From Candidatus Kapaibacterium thiocyanatum (GTDB lineage Bacteria > Bacteroidota > Ignavibacteria > Kapaibacteriales > Kapaibacteriaceae), in contig MKVH01000021.1 in the NCBI GenBank assembly GCA_001899175.1, positions 248,001 to 312,000 on the forward strand: a stretch of 64,000 nucleotides of DNA, read 5' to 3'. A program made the translations under genes and the position numbers. The number at the start of each line of letters is the position of its first letter. Position 1 is the first letter of the stretch. The notes beneath the pieces were generated by a model. It was given only the letters and a program-made list of their open reading frames with translations. It had not been told where the DNA came from and did no database searches. Below are positions 25,775-36,200 of this stretch, piece after piece.

Positions 25775-27874
25775 TCATGGAGTTGCCGGAACCGGGCGCT
25801 CTTCGCCGACGCCGTATCGCGAAACGGCCATTTCGGCCAGTGCACATGCCAATGCCAGCACGATGCATAGCGGCCAGAGCTCGGATCCCGTCCGTGCACG
25901 TTGTATCTCGCTCATCATATCGCGCGATGCATCCAGTACCGTCACATGATCCGGAACGGATACCATCGCTGCCGTTTCCTTCTTCCATGCTTCGTCGGGA
26001 AGATACGTCAACATCGATTCATCCGTCGGCGCATTCACGCTCACCGTCATGACGGCCGCGGAATCCGGGGTCACGACCTTCACGACACCTGCCCGATACT
26101 GGGCGGGTATTGCAAGCACCGGTCCCGACGGCAGACGTGCAGGCAACAGTTCGGTTGCCGCTCCCGTGGCATCGACCAGCAGGAAACGATCCCTGCCCGA
26201 CAGCCTGGGCGGTACGGGTACCGTGACGGGTTCACCCGGGCGGGCCTCCACGCCCTTGTCCCGTGGCGCCACGAGATAGGACACGCTGCGGACGAGGACC
26301 GTAGGGAACAATCCCGTCACCGGGAACGTGCCCCAGGACGGATCGTCGCCGACGCCGCAGTAGATCACACGACCATTGCCCGAGGATATCTCCGTGAGGA
26401 GGCTGCCGCCACCCGTACGAAGGAGATCGAAGCCGCCGCTGGCGGGACGAAGACGTCGGATGCGCGGGCTTTCGACCTGACGCACATCACCGCTCCCGCC
26501 CTTGAATACGCCCTGGAACAGCGGGTGGGCACGTTCGACGTGCGTAAGCTGCCACGGATCGTCCTTGGGCGACTCGGTCAGACCGGACAATGAGAGCCCG
26601 AATGCCGAAGCGAGTGAGGCCGGAGCATCGCCGTCGGCAGCGAACAGCACGAGGCTACCGCCGTTGTCGACATACTGCCGAAGTATCGCGACGTCGCCCG
26701 ACGTCACGACACCGCCATCGATCATGATGACGTCGAACGCAGAACCGGTGGCTGCTGCTTCGGATGCCCGGACGAAGGCCGTGACCTCCGGAGCGGATGC
26801 CCCAAGACCCGGGAGCTGGAGTGCGACCTTCGCGAACGGAAGGTTCCCTACCAGGGCCACGCGTGCGCGATCCGGGACATGAATTCCGGCATATCGCACA
26901 TTGTCACGATCGATAGCATCGTTGTCCAGTTCCATCGACACGGCGATCAGTCCCCTGCGCTGCGGCGGAGCCGACAGTACGATGGATCGTGTTCCACCCG
27001 CCGGGAGGTCGAGAGCGCGCTGTGCGACGCGCACGCCATCGAAGGCCATCGACACCATGATGGCCGAAGCGTCCTTGTCACTGCCGTTCCGGAGCCAGGC
27101 TTCCACTTCCACGGGTTTGTCGGGCTGGAACAGTTGCGTGAGCACACGCATGGAGTCGATGGAGATATTCTGCTCCAGCGCAGCCGTGCCCTTGCCGATC
27201 CTCACCAGGAAGACGGACGCATCGCGGTCCAGGATGGCCGAACTGTCCGGCCCGTCCCGCAGCACCAGACTCGACTGCGCGTCGCTCACGACGTAGACTT
27301 CGCGGTGCGGATGCAGGGCATCGTCGAGAAGCGGCCGAATAAGGCGCATCGTCGATGGCATGTCGGCCTTTCCGTCGGCCAGTCTCATGCGGTCGATCTG
27401 ATCCTTCGCCGCCGCGAAGGTGCGCGTGAAGGAAATGGCCCTGCCATGGTCGAAGGAAGCCAGCGGTATCACCGCCACTTCGTCCCCGTCCTTCAGTCCC
27501 GTCACGATACTCCGTGCCGCCGCCTGGGCTTGACGGAACCGCTGCCCCTGCTGGTCGGCAGCCTCCATGCTCGCCGAATTGTCCACGAGGATGACGACAC
27601 TCGCATGGGCTTCCGAACCGAGTAACGGAAGGTTGCTCTGCACGGTCGGGCGCGCGAAGGCCAGCACGGCGAACACGACGATGAGCGTCCGCAGGATCAG
27701 CAACAGGATCTGTTGCAGCTTCAGCTTGCGTACGCGCGTCTGCTGCAGCTCGAGGAGGAACCGGAGCGAACTGAACTCGATCGTACGCAGCTTGCGCAGA
27801 TTCAGCAGATGCAACAGCAACGGTATCCCGGCGGCAGCCAGACCCAGCAGAACGAACGGATTGAGAAAATTCAC
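25775..27874 (-). CDS. BatA-type membrane protein with von Willebrand A domain
   Basis: A 699-residue protein. The N-terminus (1-85) has two membrane helices with the BatA-domain signature (FLNPFVLLGLAAAGIPLLLH, then LRKLRTIEF). A VWA domain follows with an intact MIDAS start, DNSAS at 98-102. The middle (about 290-560) contains a beta region and a glutamine-amidotransferase-like segment (VIMIDGGVV, QYVDNGGSLVLF), as in other long BatA-like proteins of Bacteroidota. A final membrane helix precedes the C-terminus (LWPLCIVLALACALAEMAV). Its start overlaps the stop of rluB by four bases. Bat-type proteins are linked to aerotolerance and envelope stress, but this stand-alone version without an MoxR ATPase is of uncertain role. 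Confidence 0.8.
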   Translation of the reverse strand: MNFLNPFVLLGLAAAGIPLLLHLLNLRKLRTIEFSSLRFLLELQQTRVRKLKLQQILLLILRTLIVVFAVLAFARPTVQSNLPLLGSEAHASVVILVDNSASMEAADQQGQRFRQAQAAARSIVTGLKDGDEVAVIPLASFDHGRAISFTRTFAAAKDQIDRMRLADGKADMPSTMRLIRPLLDDALHPHREVYVVSDAQSSLVLRDGPDSSAILDRDASVFLVRIGKGTAALEQNISIDSMRVLTQLFQPDKPVEVEAWLRNGSDKDASAIMVSMAFDGVRVAQRALDLPAGGTRSIVLSAPPQRRGLIAVSMELDNDAIDRDNVRYAGIHVPDRARVALVGNLPFAKVALQLPGLGASAPEVTAFVRASEAAATGSAFDVIMIDGGVVTSGDVAILRQYVDNGGSLVLFAADGDAPASLASAFGLSLSGLTESPKDDPWQLTHVERAHPLFQGVFKGGSGDVRQVESPRIRRLRPASGGFDLLRTGGGSLLTEISSGNGRVIYCGVGDDPSWGTFPVTGLFPTVLVRSVSYLVAPRDKGVEARPGEPVTVPVPPRLSGRDRFLLVDATGAATELLPARLPSGPVLAIPAQYRAGVVKVVTPDSAAVMTVSVNAPTDESMLTYLPDEAWKKETAAMVSVPDHVTVLDASRDMMSEIQRARTGSELWPLCIVLALACALAEMAVSRYGVGEERPVPATP

Positions 27875-28689
27875 GCGAGTTTGACCAGACGTTTCAGTTC
27901 TTCCACCTCTTCACGGGTGAGATGACGATACTCGCCACGGTTCAGACCGCGCGTCGTCAGGAATGCATAGGACTTGCGGTCGAGACGCTTGACTTCGTAT
28001 CCCATTGCCTCGAAGATCCGGCGTACTTCGCGATTGCGTCCTTCATGGATCTGGAGCATGACGTTATAGTGATCGTCGGGATCGATCACGACTTCGCACG
28101 GAGCAGTAGGACCGTCTTCGAGCTCGATGCCGTGGGCGATCTTCCGCGCATGCTCCGGACGCAGCGGCTGATCCAGGCGCGCACGATAGACGCGCGGAAT
28201 CTCGTAACGCGGATGCATGAGGCGGTTGGCAAGATCGCCATCGTTGGTGAGCAGCAGCACACCCGTCGTATTGCGGTCCAGCCGCCCTACCGTGAACAGC
28301 CTCTGCTTGATACGCACGATGTCGAATACGGTGGCACGCCCCTTCTCGTCGCTCGACGTCGTGATGGCATCCTTCGGTTTGTTGAGGATGACGTACGTGA
28401 GATGCTTGTACCTCGTGATGGGCTCGCCGTTGACGTCGACGATATCATGGATGCCGACCTTCGTACCGAGCTCGGTCACGACCTTGCCGTTGACGCGAAC
28501 GCGTCCATCCCGGATCAGTTCGTCGGCATGACGACGCGATGCGACACCGGCGTCGGCGATGGCCCTGTTGAGTCGTACGGGCACGTCTGGCGCCACATCT
28601 TCCTTCGCCCTGGTGCGGCGCGGACCGGACTGCTTCGCGGTCTGCTTCTTCGCCACACCCTTCTGTGCTGGCCGTGACGGACGTTTCAT
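27871..28689 (-). CDS. rluB: Ribosomal large subunit pseudouridine synthase, RluB/RsuA family
   Basis: A 272-residue protein with a basic, Lys/Arg-rich N-terminal tail (1-35) and an S4 RNA-binding domain (about 37-95: RLNRAIADAGVASRRHADEL). The pseudouridine synthase domain has the catalytic Asp at D138 in GRLDRNTTGVLLLTNDG. The family isomerises uridine in rRNA; RluB acts on the 23S rRNA near position 2605 in E. coli numbering. RluE or RsuA specificity cannot be fully excluded, but the S4 domain plus the basic tail fits RluB best. The start is 18 bases after the stop of the glycosyltransferase gene. The stop overlaps the BatA-type start, so it is embedded in the envelope operon. Confidence 0.88.
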   Translation of the reverse strand: MKRPSRPAQKGVAKKQTAKQSGPRRTRAKEDVAPDVPVRLNRAIADAGVASRRHADELIRDGRVRVNGKVVTELGTKVGIHDIVDVNGEPITRYKHLTYVILNKPKDAITTSSDEKGRATVFDIVRIKQRLFTVGRLDRNTTGVLLLTNDGDLANRLMHPRYEIPRVYRARLDQPLRPEHARKIAHGIELEDGPTAPCEVVIDPDDHYNVMLQIHEGRNREVRRIFEAMGYEVKRLDRKSYAFLTTRGLNRGEYRHLTREEVEELKRLVKLA

Positions 28690-28706
28690 AGTGTATTCCG
28701 ATCTTC

Positions 28707-29717
28707 TTACTTCGTTAATAGTTCATCGAGAGCTCGGCCGACCGTATCGGGCCGGATGCCTGCAAGACACTCGTGCGTACCGATCGGACATTGCCGTGAA
28801 CCGTGCGGACTGCACGGCCGACATGCAAGATCGGCACGTTGCACGACTTGTGCACGTTTTCCGTACGGTGCGAAGCCGAATTCGGGGACGGTCGGACCGA
28901 ACAGGGCCAGAACGGGCACGCCCTGGAGCGAGGCGATGTGTATCGGCGCACTGTCGTTGGCCACGACCGCCCTGGCTCCACGAATGGCGGCGGCGGCCTG
29001 ACGCAGCGTCGTACGTCCGCACAGATCCACGACTCCGTCACCCGTTCCGATGCTGCCCGCCAGCGATGCATCGCCGACGATGACGACCTGCCGTCCGCTC
29101 CGACGCAGATCTCCGACGAACATGCGGACATGCTCCAGCGGCCATTGCTTCGTAGGCCATACGGTTCCGGGAGCGACGACGACGTAGTCCTGGCCGATGC
29201 CTTCCGCATCGAGGACCGAGCGAACGAACTGCCGATCTTCCTCGGTACAGATATCCAGACTGCCGACGCGTTCCTTCGTCCATACATCGTCGGGCAGCAT
29301 GGGACGAAGCAGGGCGAGCTGCCGGTCCGCATCGTGCAGCGGCCACGGATAGACGATGCGGTCGGTAGCATAGCGCCGTGCCGACGCATCGTCGAACGTC
29401 ACCAGACGCGGCGCACCGACGGGCTTCACGAGCATCGCCGTGCGGAAGCTCTTGTGAGGAACGAGGACCCAGTCGGGTTTCATATCGCGCAGCTCGGCGG
29501 ACAAGGCGCGCCGCGCCGCAGCGCCACGATGACGTCCGCGCTTGTCGAACACGACGACGTCCTCCGCATGCGGAAGACCGTCGACGACGGCAGCGGCCTG
29601 CGGAGTGGTCACGAGGACCCTGCGCACGCCCGGAAACGCGTGTCCAAGGGCACTCAGCAGTGGAAGCGAGAGCAGGACGTCACCGAGGAAGGCCGTTTGC
29701 ACGACGAGAACGGTCAT
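28707..29717 (-). CDS. GT9 heptosyltransferase-like protein (LPS core)
   Basis: A 336-residue glycosyltransferase of family 9. ATG 29717 is chosen because GGAGG lies seven bases upstream and MTVLVVQTAFLGDVLLSLPLL is the family N-terminus, with its glycine-containing loop. The C-terminal Rossmann half includes VVAPGTVWPTKQWPLEHV, the DLCGRTTLRQAAAAI segment and VVANDSAPIHIASLQGVPVL, which bind ADP-heptose. It probably adds heptose to the lipid A-core on the inner face of the inner membrane. The start overlaps the stop of the acyltransferase gene (ATGA), linking lipid A acylation and core glycosylation. WaaC versus WaaF cannot be told apart here. A cysteine-rich HXCRPCSPHG-like segment (ACRPCSPHG) occurs near the C-terminus, as in other Bacteroidota members. 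Confidence 0.85.
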   Translation of the reverse strand: MTVLVVQTAFLGDVLLSLPLLSALGHAFPGVRRVLVTTPQAAAVVDGLPHAEDVVVFDKRGRHRGAAARRALSAELRDMKPDWVLVPHKSFRTAMLVKPVGAPRLVTFDDASARRYATDRIVYPWPLHDADRQLALLRPMLPDDVWTKERVGSLDICTEEDRQFVRSVLDAEGIGQDYVVVAPGTVWPTKQWPLEHVRMFVGDLRRSGRQVVIVGDASLAGSIGTGDGVVDLCGRTTLRQAAAAIRGARAVVANDSAPIHIASLQGVPVLALFGPTVPEFGFAPYGKRAQVVQRADLACRPCSPHGSRQCPIGTHECLAGIRPDTVGRALDELLTK

Positions 29718-30601
29718 ACATCGTCCTCCCTCCATCGCCGATGCTGCCACGACCACATTCCCGGATGTGCCCTGACAGCATCCTCGAGAGCCTTGACGTG
29801 ACGTTCCGTCAGGATACGCACTCCCTCGCGATCGTTGGGGATATCGTCCATACGGATAGCTTCGAACGGAGCGACGTACCCGCCGTCGGCCTGTCGTACC
29901 GGGAACGCCGTATACATCTGCGCACCGTATCGGAGAGCGAGTGCGGCCGGAGCCTCGTAGGTCGGTGTCGGACGTCCGAAGAACGGGATCCATGCATCAC
30001 GCTGGGGATTCGCGTGCTGGTCGGCCAGGAAGGCCACCGAACCACCTTCGTCGAGAACCTTGACGAGGGTACGGGCAGCATTGCTCATCGACACGAGGCG
30101 GTTGCCGAACTTCGTTCGGTAGGAATTGAGCAGGTCATCGGCGAAGCGGTTCTTCTGCGGATGGACGACGATGGTGAAGGCCGTATCGGCATGGAGGGCA
30201 CCCGCCATAGCGAGCAGTTCCCAGTTCCCGTAATGACCCGATACGAGGACGCTCGGCTCACGTCGTTCCGCACGGGCGCGCAGGGCCTCGATACCGGGAA
30301 TGACCATATGTCTGCGGATATCGCCGGCACTCATCGAGGGAATCGCGAGCAGTTCGGCCAGCGTGATGCCGAGGTTATGGTACGATTCGCGAACGATGGA
30401 CCGGATCTCTCCGGAGGCCATCGACGGAAAGGCCCGTTCGACGTTCGTCGTCGTGATGTTCAGTCGCCGTCCATCCAGCTTCATCATCGCATCGCCCATG
30501 GCACGGCCGATGCCGATGCGCCGGCGGATGGATGCGGCTCTGCTCAGGGCTCCGAGTGCAAGCAGTCCGCCCGTGACGATACGATCGGAAAAGCTTCCCA
30601 T
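29714..30601 (-). CDS. Lipid A biosynthesis acyltransferase, LpxL/HtrB family
   Basis: A 295-residue lysophospholipid acyltransferase family protein. SGHYGNWELLAMAG carries the catalytic His of the H-x4-D/E motif, and FLADQHANP and FFGRPTPT are further family blocks. An N-terminal hydrophobic segment would anchor it in the inner membrane, where LpxL/LpxM-type enzymes add secondary acyl chains to Kdo-lipid A. ATG 30601 is used rather than the preceding TTG. It shares one base with the stop of the GWxTD gene (TGATG), and its own stop overlaps the GT9 start, so translation of the three is coupled. Which acyl chain it adds is unknown. Confidence 0.87.
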   Translation of the reverse strand: MGSFSDRIVTGGLLALGALSRAASIRRRIGIGRAMGDAMMKLDGRRLNITTTNVERAFPSMASGEIRSIVRESYHNLGITLAELLAIPSMSAGDIRRHMVIPGIEALRARAERREPSVLVSGHYGNWELLAMAGALHADTAFTIVVHPQKNRFADDLLNSYRTKFGNRLVSMSNAARTLVKVLDEGGSVAFLADQHANPQRDAWIPFFGRPTPTYEAPAALALRYGAQMYTAFPVRQADGGYVAPFEAIRMDDIPNDREGVRILTERHVKALEDAVRAHPGMWSWQHRRWREDDV

Positions 30602-32031
30602 CAACGCGTGCTGGGGCGCAGCGATTCGGTAGGATTGGGATCGGGGCTGAAGGCCTTGGCATACCGGTTGAACCAGTTCTCGTCACGCACTTCGCCGATA
30701 TAGGTCGAGTGCACGAGACGGTGGTTCTGCGTCAACTGCCAGTCGACGAAGTAGAAGGAGACACCACCCTGCAGTCCTTGATAGAACCATACTTCATAGG
30801 GCTTCGTGTCCTGCGTGAGCACGAACTGCTCGATCTGCGTGGGAATGCCGTAACGCAGAAGGATTCGTCCGCGATCCGTCCGCCATCCGTCCTTGAACGT
30901 CGGATTGCTGTAGAAGGCCTGGGCCCGCTGGTAGGCCTTGCGGAAATCGTCGAGACGTTCGTTGTCGGGCGTGGTGGGATCGGGATCGCGCATGCGCCAG
31001 AAGCGGTAGAGGTACTTCTGCTTCGCACGTTCGTCGATACAGCCTTCCAGCGTGATGCGCTCGGCAGGTGTAGCGATCACGTTCGAGAGATCGAGCTGGA
31101 GCTTGAGCCGCTCCCCTTCCAGTACGGCCCATTCCGAAGCCTGGAACTGCTCGTCCTCGGTCAGCATCACCGAGCCCTGCGGAGGAAGCTCGGGATTGAG
31201 GACGTAGAACCGCTCTTCCGCCATGGCATAGGTCGTGACGAGGTCCATGGACTTCACACTCATGCGCAGCAGGTATACACCGCTATGGATGGCACTGGCC
31301 GGGATGTCCACCCGCTCCACGAGGGCATCGCCCAGTCCCTGCTGCCGTACGTAGTTCGTCATCATTTCGCGGCGGACGTTATCCAGCACTTCGTAGACGA
31401 CGACGAAGGAATCGAGCTTGTTCGTCTTCGTGTTGTAGATCTCGCTGTACAGGGAAATGGTGGGATCCGTACCGATGCATTCGTGACGCGGATTGGGCAT
31501 GGCCTCCACGCCGTTCCTCATGAACCGGGGGTCGAGATCGTTCTTGCCCGTACTGCGCGTGGTGAACATGAGGTCACTGACGTCGACCTTGTCGGTATAG
31601 GGACGCACGATGACCGGGAAGGTGGAATTGCGCGCCGTGGAAGCATCGTTGATATCGTAGGCCGTGAGCTCGGCCAGGTACTGTCCGGGCTTGACATCGA
31701 ACGACTGCACTCCCGTATAGTAGAAGCTGTGCTCGAAGCGTGGTGTGGACGACGTGGGTGACACGAGCCATTCCCTGGACATGGTATCGCCCTGCGTCGT
31801 CTTCAGCATGAGCCTGAAGTGCAGGCCACCGACGAAGGTCGACTGTCCCGGTACGTAGCGAAGAGCCGTGTCGGGGAAGGAATAGTGGAACTCTAGTCGT
31901 ACCTGCCGTTCCTGGGCTCGGAACTGTAGGACGTCGCACACGAGATCCAGCTCCTTTGCGGAGCCTTCGATGCCGACGGTTACCAGAATGGCCACGATGG
32001 CGAAAAGCCGGTATGCGGATGCGATCTTCAT
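30601..32031 (-). CDS. Secreted GWxTD domain protein
   Basis: A 476-residue exported protein (signal peptide about 1-25, ending EGSAKEL). The C-terminal third (about 340-460) carries the motif KDGWRTDRGRILLRYGIP that defines the GWxTD domain, together with YEVWFYQ and the following strand. The N-terminal two thirds are beta-rich. GWxTD proteins are frequent in Bacteroidota, Chlorobiota and Acidobacteriota, are predicted periplasmic or outer-membrane associated, and have no established function. It is the first gene of the eight-gene minus-strand envelope operon. The upstream intergenic region contains a terminator but no clear consensus promoter. Confidence 0.82.
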   Translation of the reverse strand: MKIASAYRLFAIVAILVTVGIEGSAKELDLVCDVLQFRAQERQVRLEFHYSFPDTALRYVPGQSTFVGGLHFRLMLKTTQGDTMSREWLVSPTSSTPRFEHSFYYTGVQSFDVKPGQYLAELTAYDINDASTARNSTFPVIVRPYTDKVDVSDLMFTTRSTGKNDLDPRFMRNGVEAMPNPRHECIGTDPTISLYSEIYNTKTNKLDSFVVVYEVLDNVRREMMTNYVRQQGLGDALVERVDIPASAIHSGVYLLRMSVKSMDLVTTYAMAEERFYVLNPELPPQGSVMLTEDEQFQASEWAVLEGERLKLQLDLSNVIATPAERITLEGCIDERAKQKYLYRFWRMRDPDPTTPDNERLDDFRKAYQRAQAFYSNPTFKDGWRTDRGRILLRYGIPTQIEQFVLTQDTKPYEVWFYQGLQGGVSFYFVDWQLTQNHRLVHSTYIGEVRDENWFNRYAKAFSPDPNPTESLRPSTR

Positions 32032-32055
32032 GATTGGGAATCCCTGAGAACAAGA

Positions 32056-32087
32056 AATGCCGCCGGTCAGGCATGACCGACGGCATT
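32056..32087 (-). terminator. Terminator of the PorV-like gene
   Basis: AATGCCGCCGGTC (32056-32068) pairs with GACCGACGGCATT (32075-32087) with one C-A mismatch and a six-base loop. On the minus strand TTCTTGTTCTC follows. It lies between the PorV-like stop and the GWxTD gene start. Confidence 0.65.
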
Positions 32088-32109
32088 CGTGATGATCGTT
32101 GAACGGCGC

Positions 32110-33192
32110 TTAGTTGAAGCGCAGCGAGATACCGAGTCGGTTCACGAGGCCGAGGCTGCGAGACGGATTGATCGAATAGTCGATCGAACCTTCGAAATCT
32201 CCGCCGACGTACTTGAGGCCGACGCCACCGGCCAGACCGAACTGATCCTGACCGAAGCGATAGCCACCGCGGATACTGACGAATTCACGGAACGTGTATT
32301 CTGTACCTAGTGCGAACTGCTCCGAAACGTCCGAGAAGGTCTCGAAATCGCCCGCGACCAGCCATTGGTGCGTGACAGTGCCGTCGCCTTCGACTTCCGG
32401 ATGCTCGGACAGCACGCCGTTGAACATGTCCACTCCGAGACCTGCACGGAACGAGAGCGGAATGTTGAAGGACGACGTCTGGATACGCATGTCGAGAGGG
32501 CTGGTGGCGATACCACCGATCGGACGGTTCTGACGTCCGACTTCGGGACCGTCATAGGACTGCTGCGTTCCGAGACTGTTGACGGAGAAGCCGAGCATGA
32601 TTCCCTTGTAGCCGGTGTTGTACTTCGTTCCGATGTCGAAGACGAAGCCCGATGCCGACATGTTCGTGAAACCGTGCTGAACGTACTTGGCCGTAACGCC
32701 GAAGGAAAACTGATCCGTCAGATATCCGGCGAAGGAGAAGCCGATGGCGATATCGCTGACGTTGTACACGCCACCCGTACCATCCGGCTGATCCGTCGTC
32801 GTGATCTTGATGTCTCCGGAGTTGAAGGACGTGAAGCTCACGGCTCCACGATACTTCTCCGAGATCGGCAGCACGACGGCAGCGAAGCTGTGGCTCATAC
32901 CGGCGAACCAGAAGGTATGGTTCATGTCGGCAGCCCAGTTCTTGACGTCTGCGATACCGGCGGGATTCCAGAACAACGACGTGACGTCGTTCGAGATACC
33001 GCTATAGGCACCAGCCATACCGGTGGCGCGGGCGCCGACCGGAATCTTGAGGAATTGACCACCGGCAAGACCCACCTTCGTGAATTCTCCGGACGTCACA
33101 CTGATAAGCTGGGCGGATGCTGCCACGGGTGCGGCAGCGATCAGCAGAGCAAGCAAGGTTCCGCGCATCATCTTTTGTACGTGATACTTCAT
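32110..33192 (-). CDS. PorV/PorQ-family outer membrane barrel
   Basis: A 360-residue protein with a signal peptide (about 1-28, ending AASAQ). The region after it is typical of PorV/UPF0164 barrels: KVGLAGGQFLKIPVGARATG, then GMAGAYSG and DVTSLFWNPAGIA. The rest is a series of amphipathic beta strands ending in LGISLRFN. PorV shuttles T9SS cargo to the attachment complex, while PorQ and PorP relatives sit at other points of the system. This copy follows the 1413-aa secreted protein by 20 bases and a TonB receptor gene before that. It may therefore serve that module rather than the general T9SS. A terminator follows. Confidence 0.82.
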   Translation of the reverse strand: MKYHVQKMMRGTLLALLIAAAPVAASAQLISVTSGEFTKVGLAGGQFLKIPVGARATGMAGAYSGISNDVTSLFWNPAGIADVKNWAADMNHTFWFAGMSHSFAAVVLPISEKYRGAVSFTSFNSGDIKITTTDQPDGTGGVYNVSDIAIGFSFAGYLTDQFSFGVTAKYVQHGFTNMSASGFVFDIGTKYNTGYKGIMLGFSVNSLGTQQSYDGPEVGRQNRPIGGIATSPLDMRIQTSSFNIPLSFRAGLGVDMFNGVLSEHPEVEGDGTVTHQWLVAGDFETFSDVSEQFALGTEYTFREFVSIRGGYRFGQDQFGLAGGVGLKYVGGDFEGSIDYSINPSRSLGLVNRLGISLRFN

Positions 33193-33212
33193 GGGGGTTC
33201 TCCGTTAGGTCC

Positions 33213-36200
33213 TTACTCGGAATCACCGATGATGCGTGCCGGGCCCACTACGATCGAGAACTTGCGGATGACGCTGGCGCCTTCCGGTGTTTCGATCTTG
33301 GCAACCAGCATCTGGCTGGCAACGCGTTGATTGTTTCTCGTCATGAGATTCCACACGTCCATACCCATGCGGTCCGGGCTTTCGCTGGTGGCCTCATCGT
33401 GTTCGAACTTGCGGATAAGGTCACCGGCCGTCGTATAGATGCTGATCGTGGCCTTACGCGGCAGGCGCGTGAAGTAGATCTTGCCTTCATACGGCGAGCG
33501 CATGCCCTCGTGCGTGATGTAGTACGGATTGGGGACGACCTGAACCTGCTCGAGCTGGGCATCGGTGTAGTTCTGGTTCCGTGCACCCGGATCGTACTGC
33601 GCGACGTGTGCGTAGACCTTCGTGTAGTCGTACGGGAAGCCGAGAGCTCCACCGAGCGTGAAGAAGCGCACCTTGTCGCCGGCCTTGAAGTCTTCCGTAG
33701 GATACGCGGCAGGTGGTGCCGGCGTACCCGGAATGACGGCCTGTCCCGTACCGGAACGACGACCCTTCCAGGAATAGTCGATCACGAACTGTGCACCGCC
33801 CGTCGAGATGACGTGCAGGAAGTCCAGCGTATCCCGGCCCGTCGTGGACAGGACACGCGAACGATAGTAACGACCGGGCGAAGCGATCGGACGTCCACTG
33901 TTGGAGTCGGCGGCGAAGAGCCGACGACGGCTTGCCGTGTTGTCCCCGTTCTGCGAGTTACGGAAGCCATAGGCGCCTACCGAGAACTCGTCCGGACGAA
34001 GAGCCGACGGCTTGGGATAGTTCGCGAGATCGACCTGTTGCGTCGGAACGGCCTGGTCGACCTTCTTGTAGTCGAAGGGATAGCTGACCTTGTGCGTCGT
34101 GACCGCACCGTTCTTGTCTTCCTCACGATCGAATTCGATGAGGTTGCGCACCTTCATGTCGAGCCACTCGACGTTGTTGAAGGTCATGATGGACTGCTTG
34201 CCGGCGTCGCTGCCGCCTGCGTCGAGGATGAAGCCCGTCGTGACGTTCTCCGTACCGCCCGGAAGGAATTCGACTTCGTAGATGCCAGGACCGTTGTTGT
34301 AGCTGGCATCCCACATTCCCTGGAAGCCCGGGAACGGAAGTTGGAAGTACGCCGGTGGCGGATTGTCCGCACTCTGCGAATATCGCGCCGCCTGTGCACG
34401 GCCGGGGCCGATGTAGACGTTCTGCGGTCCCTGGATGAGCGACACGCTGTCCTGCGTGCGATAGATACCACCCCATTGCTGGATGGCGTAATCGAAGGCG
34501 AGGCCTACCGTACCGAGTGCATACTGGGCAGCGTTGAAGCACGATGCGTTGGTATAGAAGTTACCGTAGCGGATGAGCTTCTCGCGATTCTCCGGCAGAC
34601 CGAAGTCCACCGTATCGATACGCGGGGGGACCGTGTTGGCCGTATCGTAGCGGAGGGTATCGCCATCCACCCACGTATACGTGTTCTCCGTGAAGTATCC
34701 AGGAGCGCCACCGGTATTGCTGAAGACCTGACCGGCCGGACAGAGTTCGGGCGGCAGTGCCGTGAACCAGTTGCTGATGAGCTGCTTCGTGGCCGAGTCG
34801 CGCATGAAGACGACGAGGGCGTACAGACCGTTCGAGTTCGGCGTGGACGGGTTGTTGTCACGGTCGAGACCGAACCATGCACGATAGAACTCGAGCTCGA
34901 TGGATCGGCCACCGAAGATCTGGTTGAAGCGTTGCTCGTCCTGGATGAGCAGGCGGATGTTGTAGATACCGCCGAGGCGCGCGCCATTGGCGGAATCGAT
35001 GAGGATGGTCACGTTCGGCTTGTCGCCGGGACGCGATGCCAGAGGCGTGGTCTTGACCACGTTCGGCAGACCGATGGCCCTGGTATTGAGCTTCGGAGGC
35101 GTCGGAAGCAGATAGTCGCCTTCGTCGTACGCACGGATGGCATAGTAGTAGTCGACGTTGTTGATCAGCTTCTCGCTGTTGTTCGGATTCGGCGAATAGA
35201 GTACACGACCGTCGCCGTTGTCATCGCCTTGATCGTAGAATGTACGACCGTTGGTGATCGACCGCATGTAGCTGGCGATGACGCCGCGACGGACTTCGTT
35301 GGTCTCTTCCCACGGACGCAGGACGATACGCGTATCGAACTGGTCGGGTCCGGTGGGTGTCATGACCGTATCCTTGAACAGGAACGGAGCCATCTTGATA
35401 CGACGTGCGAGGATGAGCTTGATGAGGCTGTCGTGTGCACGCTTGGACTGCAGCGAATCCAGACCGAACCATGCCGGACCCGTCGCTCCGCCGCGGTTGA
35501 CGTCGGGCAGCGAGTCGAACTGCGTCGTAAAGTACGTGAAGCGGATGGAGTCGAGCTTGTCGAAGCGCGACACGTCGATCATGTTGTTCGCTCCTACCAC
35601 CAGTTGATAGGTGGAGGGACGGCGGCTCAACAGATCAGAGAAGTAGGCTCCCCACGGACCGGCGAACGATATGTTCCGTGAGACCAGGAACTTGCGATCG
35701 GTACGACGGATGGGATCGGCGAGCGTGAACTCGTCGATGTTGATTCCGTTGTTCGGGATGCTGACGTCGGACTTGATGAACGGGCTCAGCATTTCGTAAC
35801 GGCCGATCTGCTTCCAGCCGAGCGGTCCGAGACGACGCGAGGTGATGTCATCGACGTTGAACGAATCGAGATCGGTACGACGAGCGCGATAGATACGATA
35901 GCCGAAGAAGTCCAGACCACGCTCGAGCGTATCGATGGACATTTCCGACGTCGAGTCCCACTGGATGACCATGGCGTTGTTCAGCGGCAACCATCCCTGT
36001 GCGGGTACGGTGGCCATCGATCCGCCGGCATTCACACCCTTGATGATGGAATAGTCCGGAGCGCGGGGTGCGCGGAATTGATTGTCGTAGACGAACTGTG
36101 CGAAGCGGACCTTACGGATCAGCTCGACCATGTCGGCTTCCGTGCCCGTTGCATCCTTGCCCGTCGCCGTTTCACCGAGGATGATGCCGATCACGATACG

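Noticed and set aside
33117-35681. 854-codon plus-strand open frame
   Set aside because: It is antisense to the 1413-aa secreted protein; composition is Arg/Glu/Val-biased with no motif.
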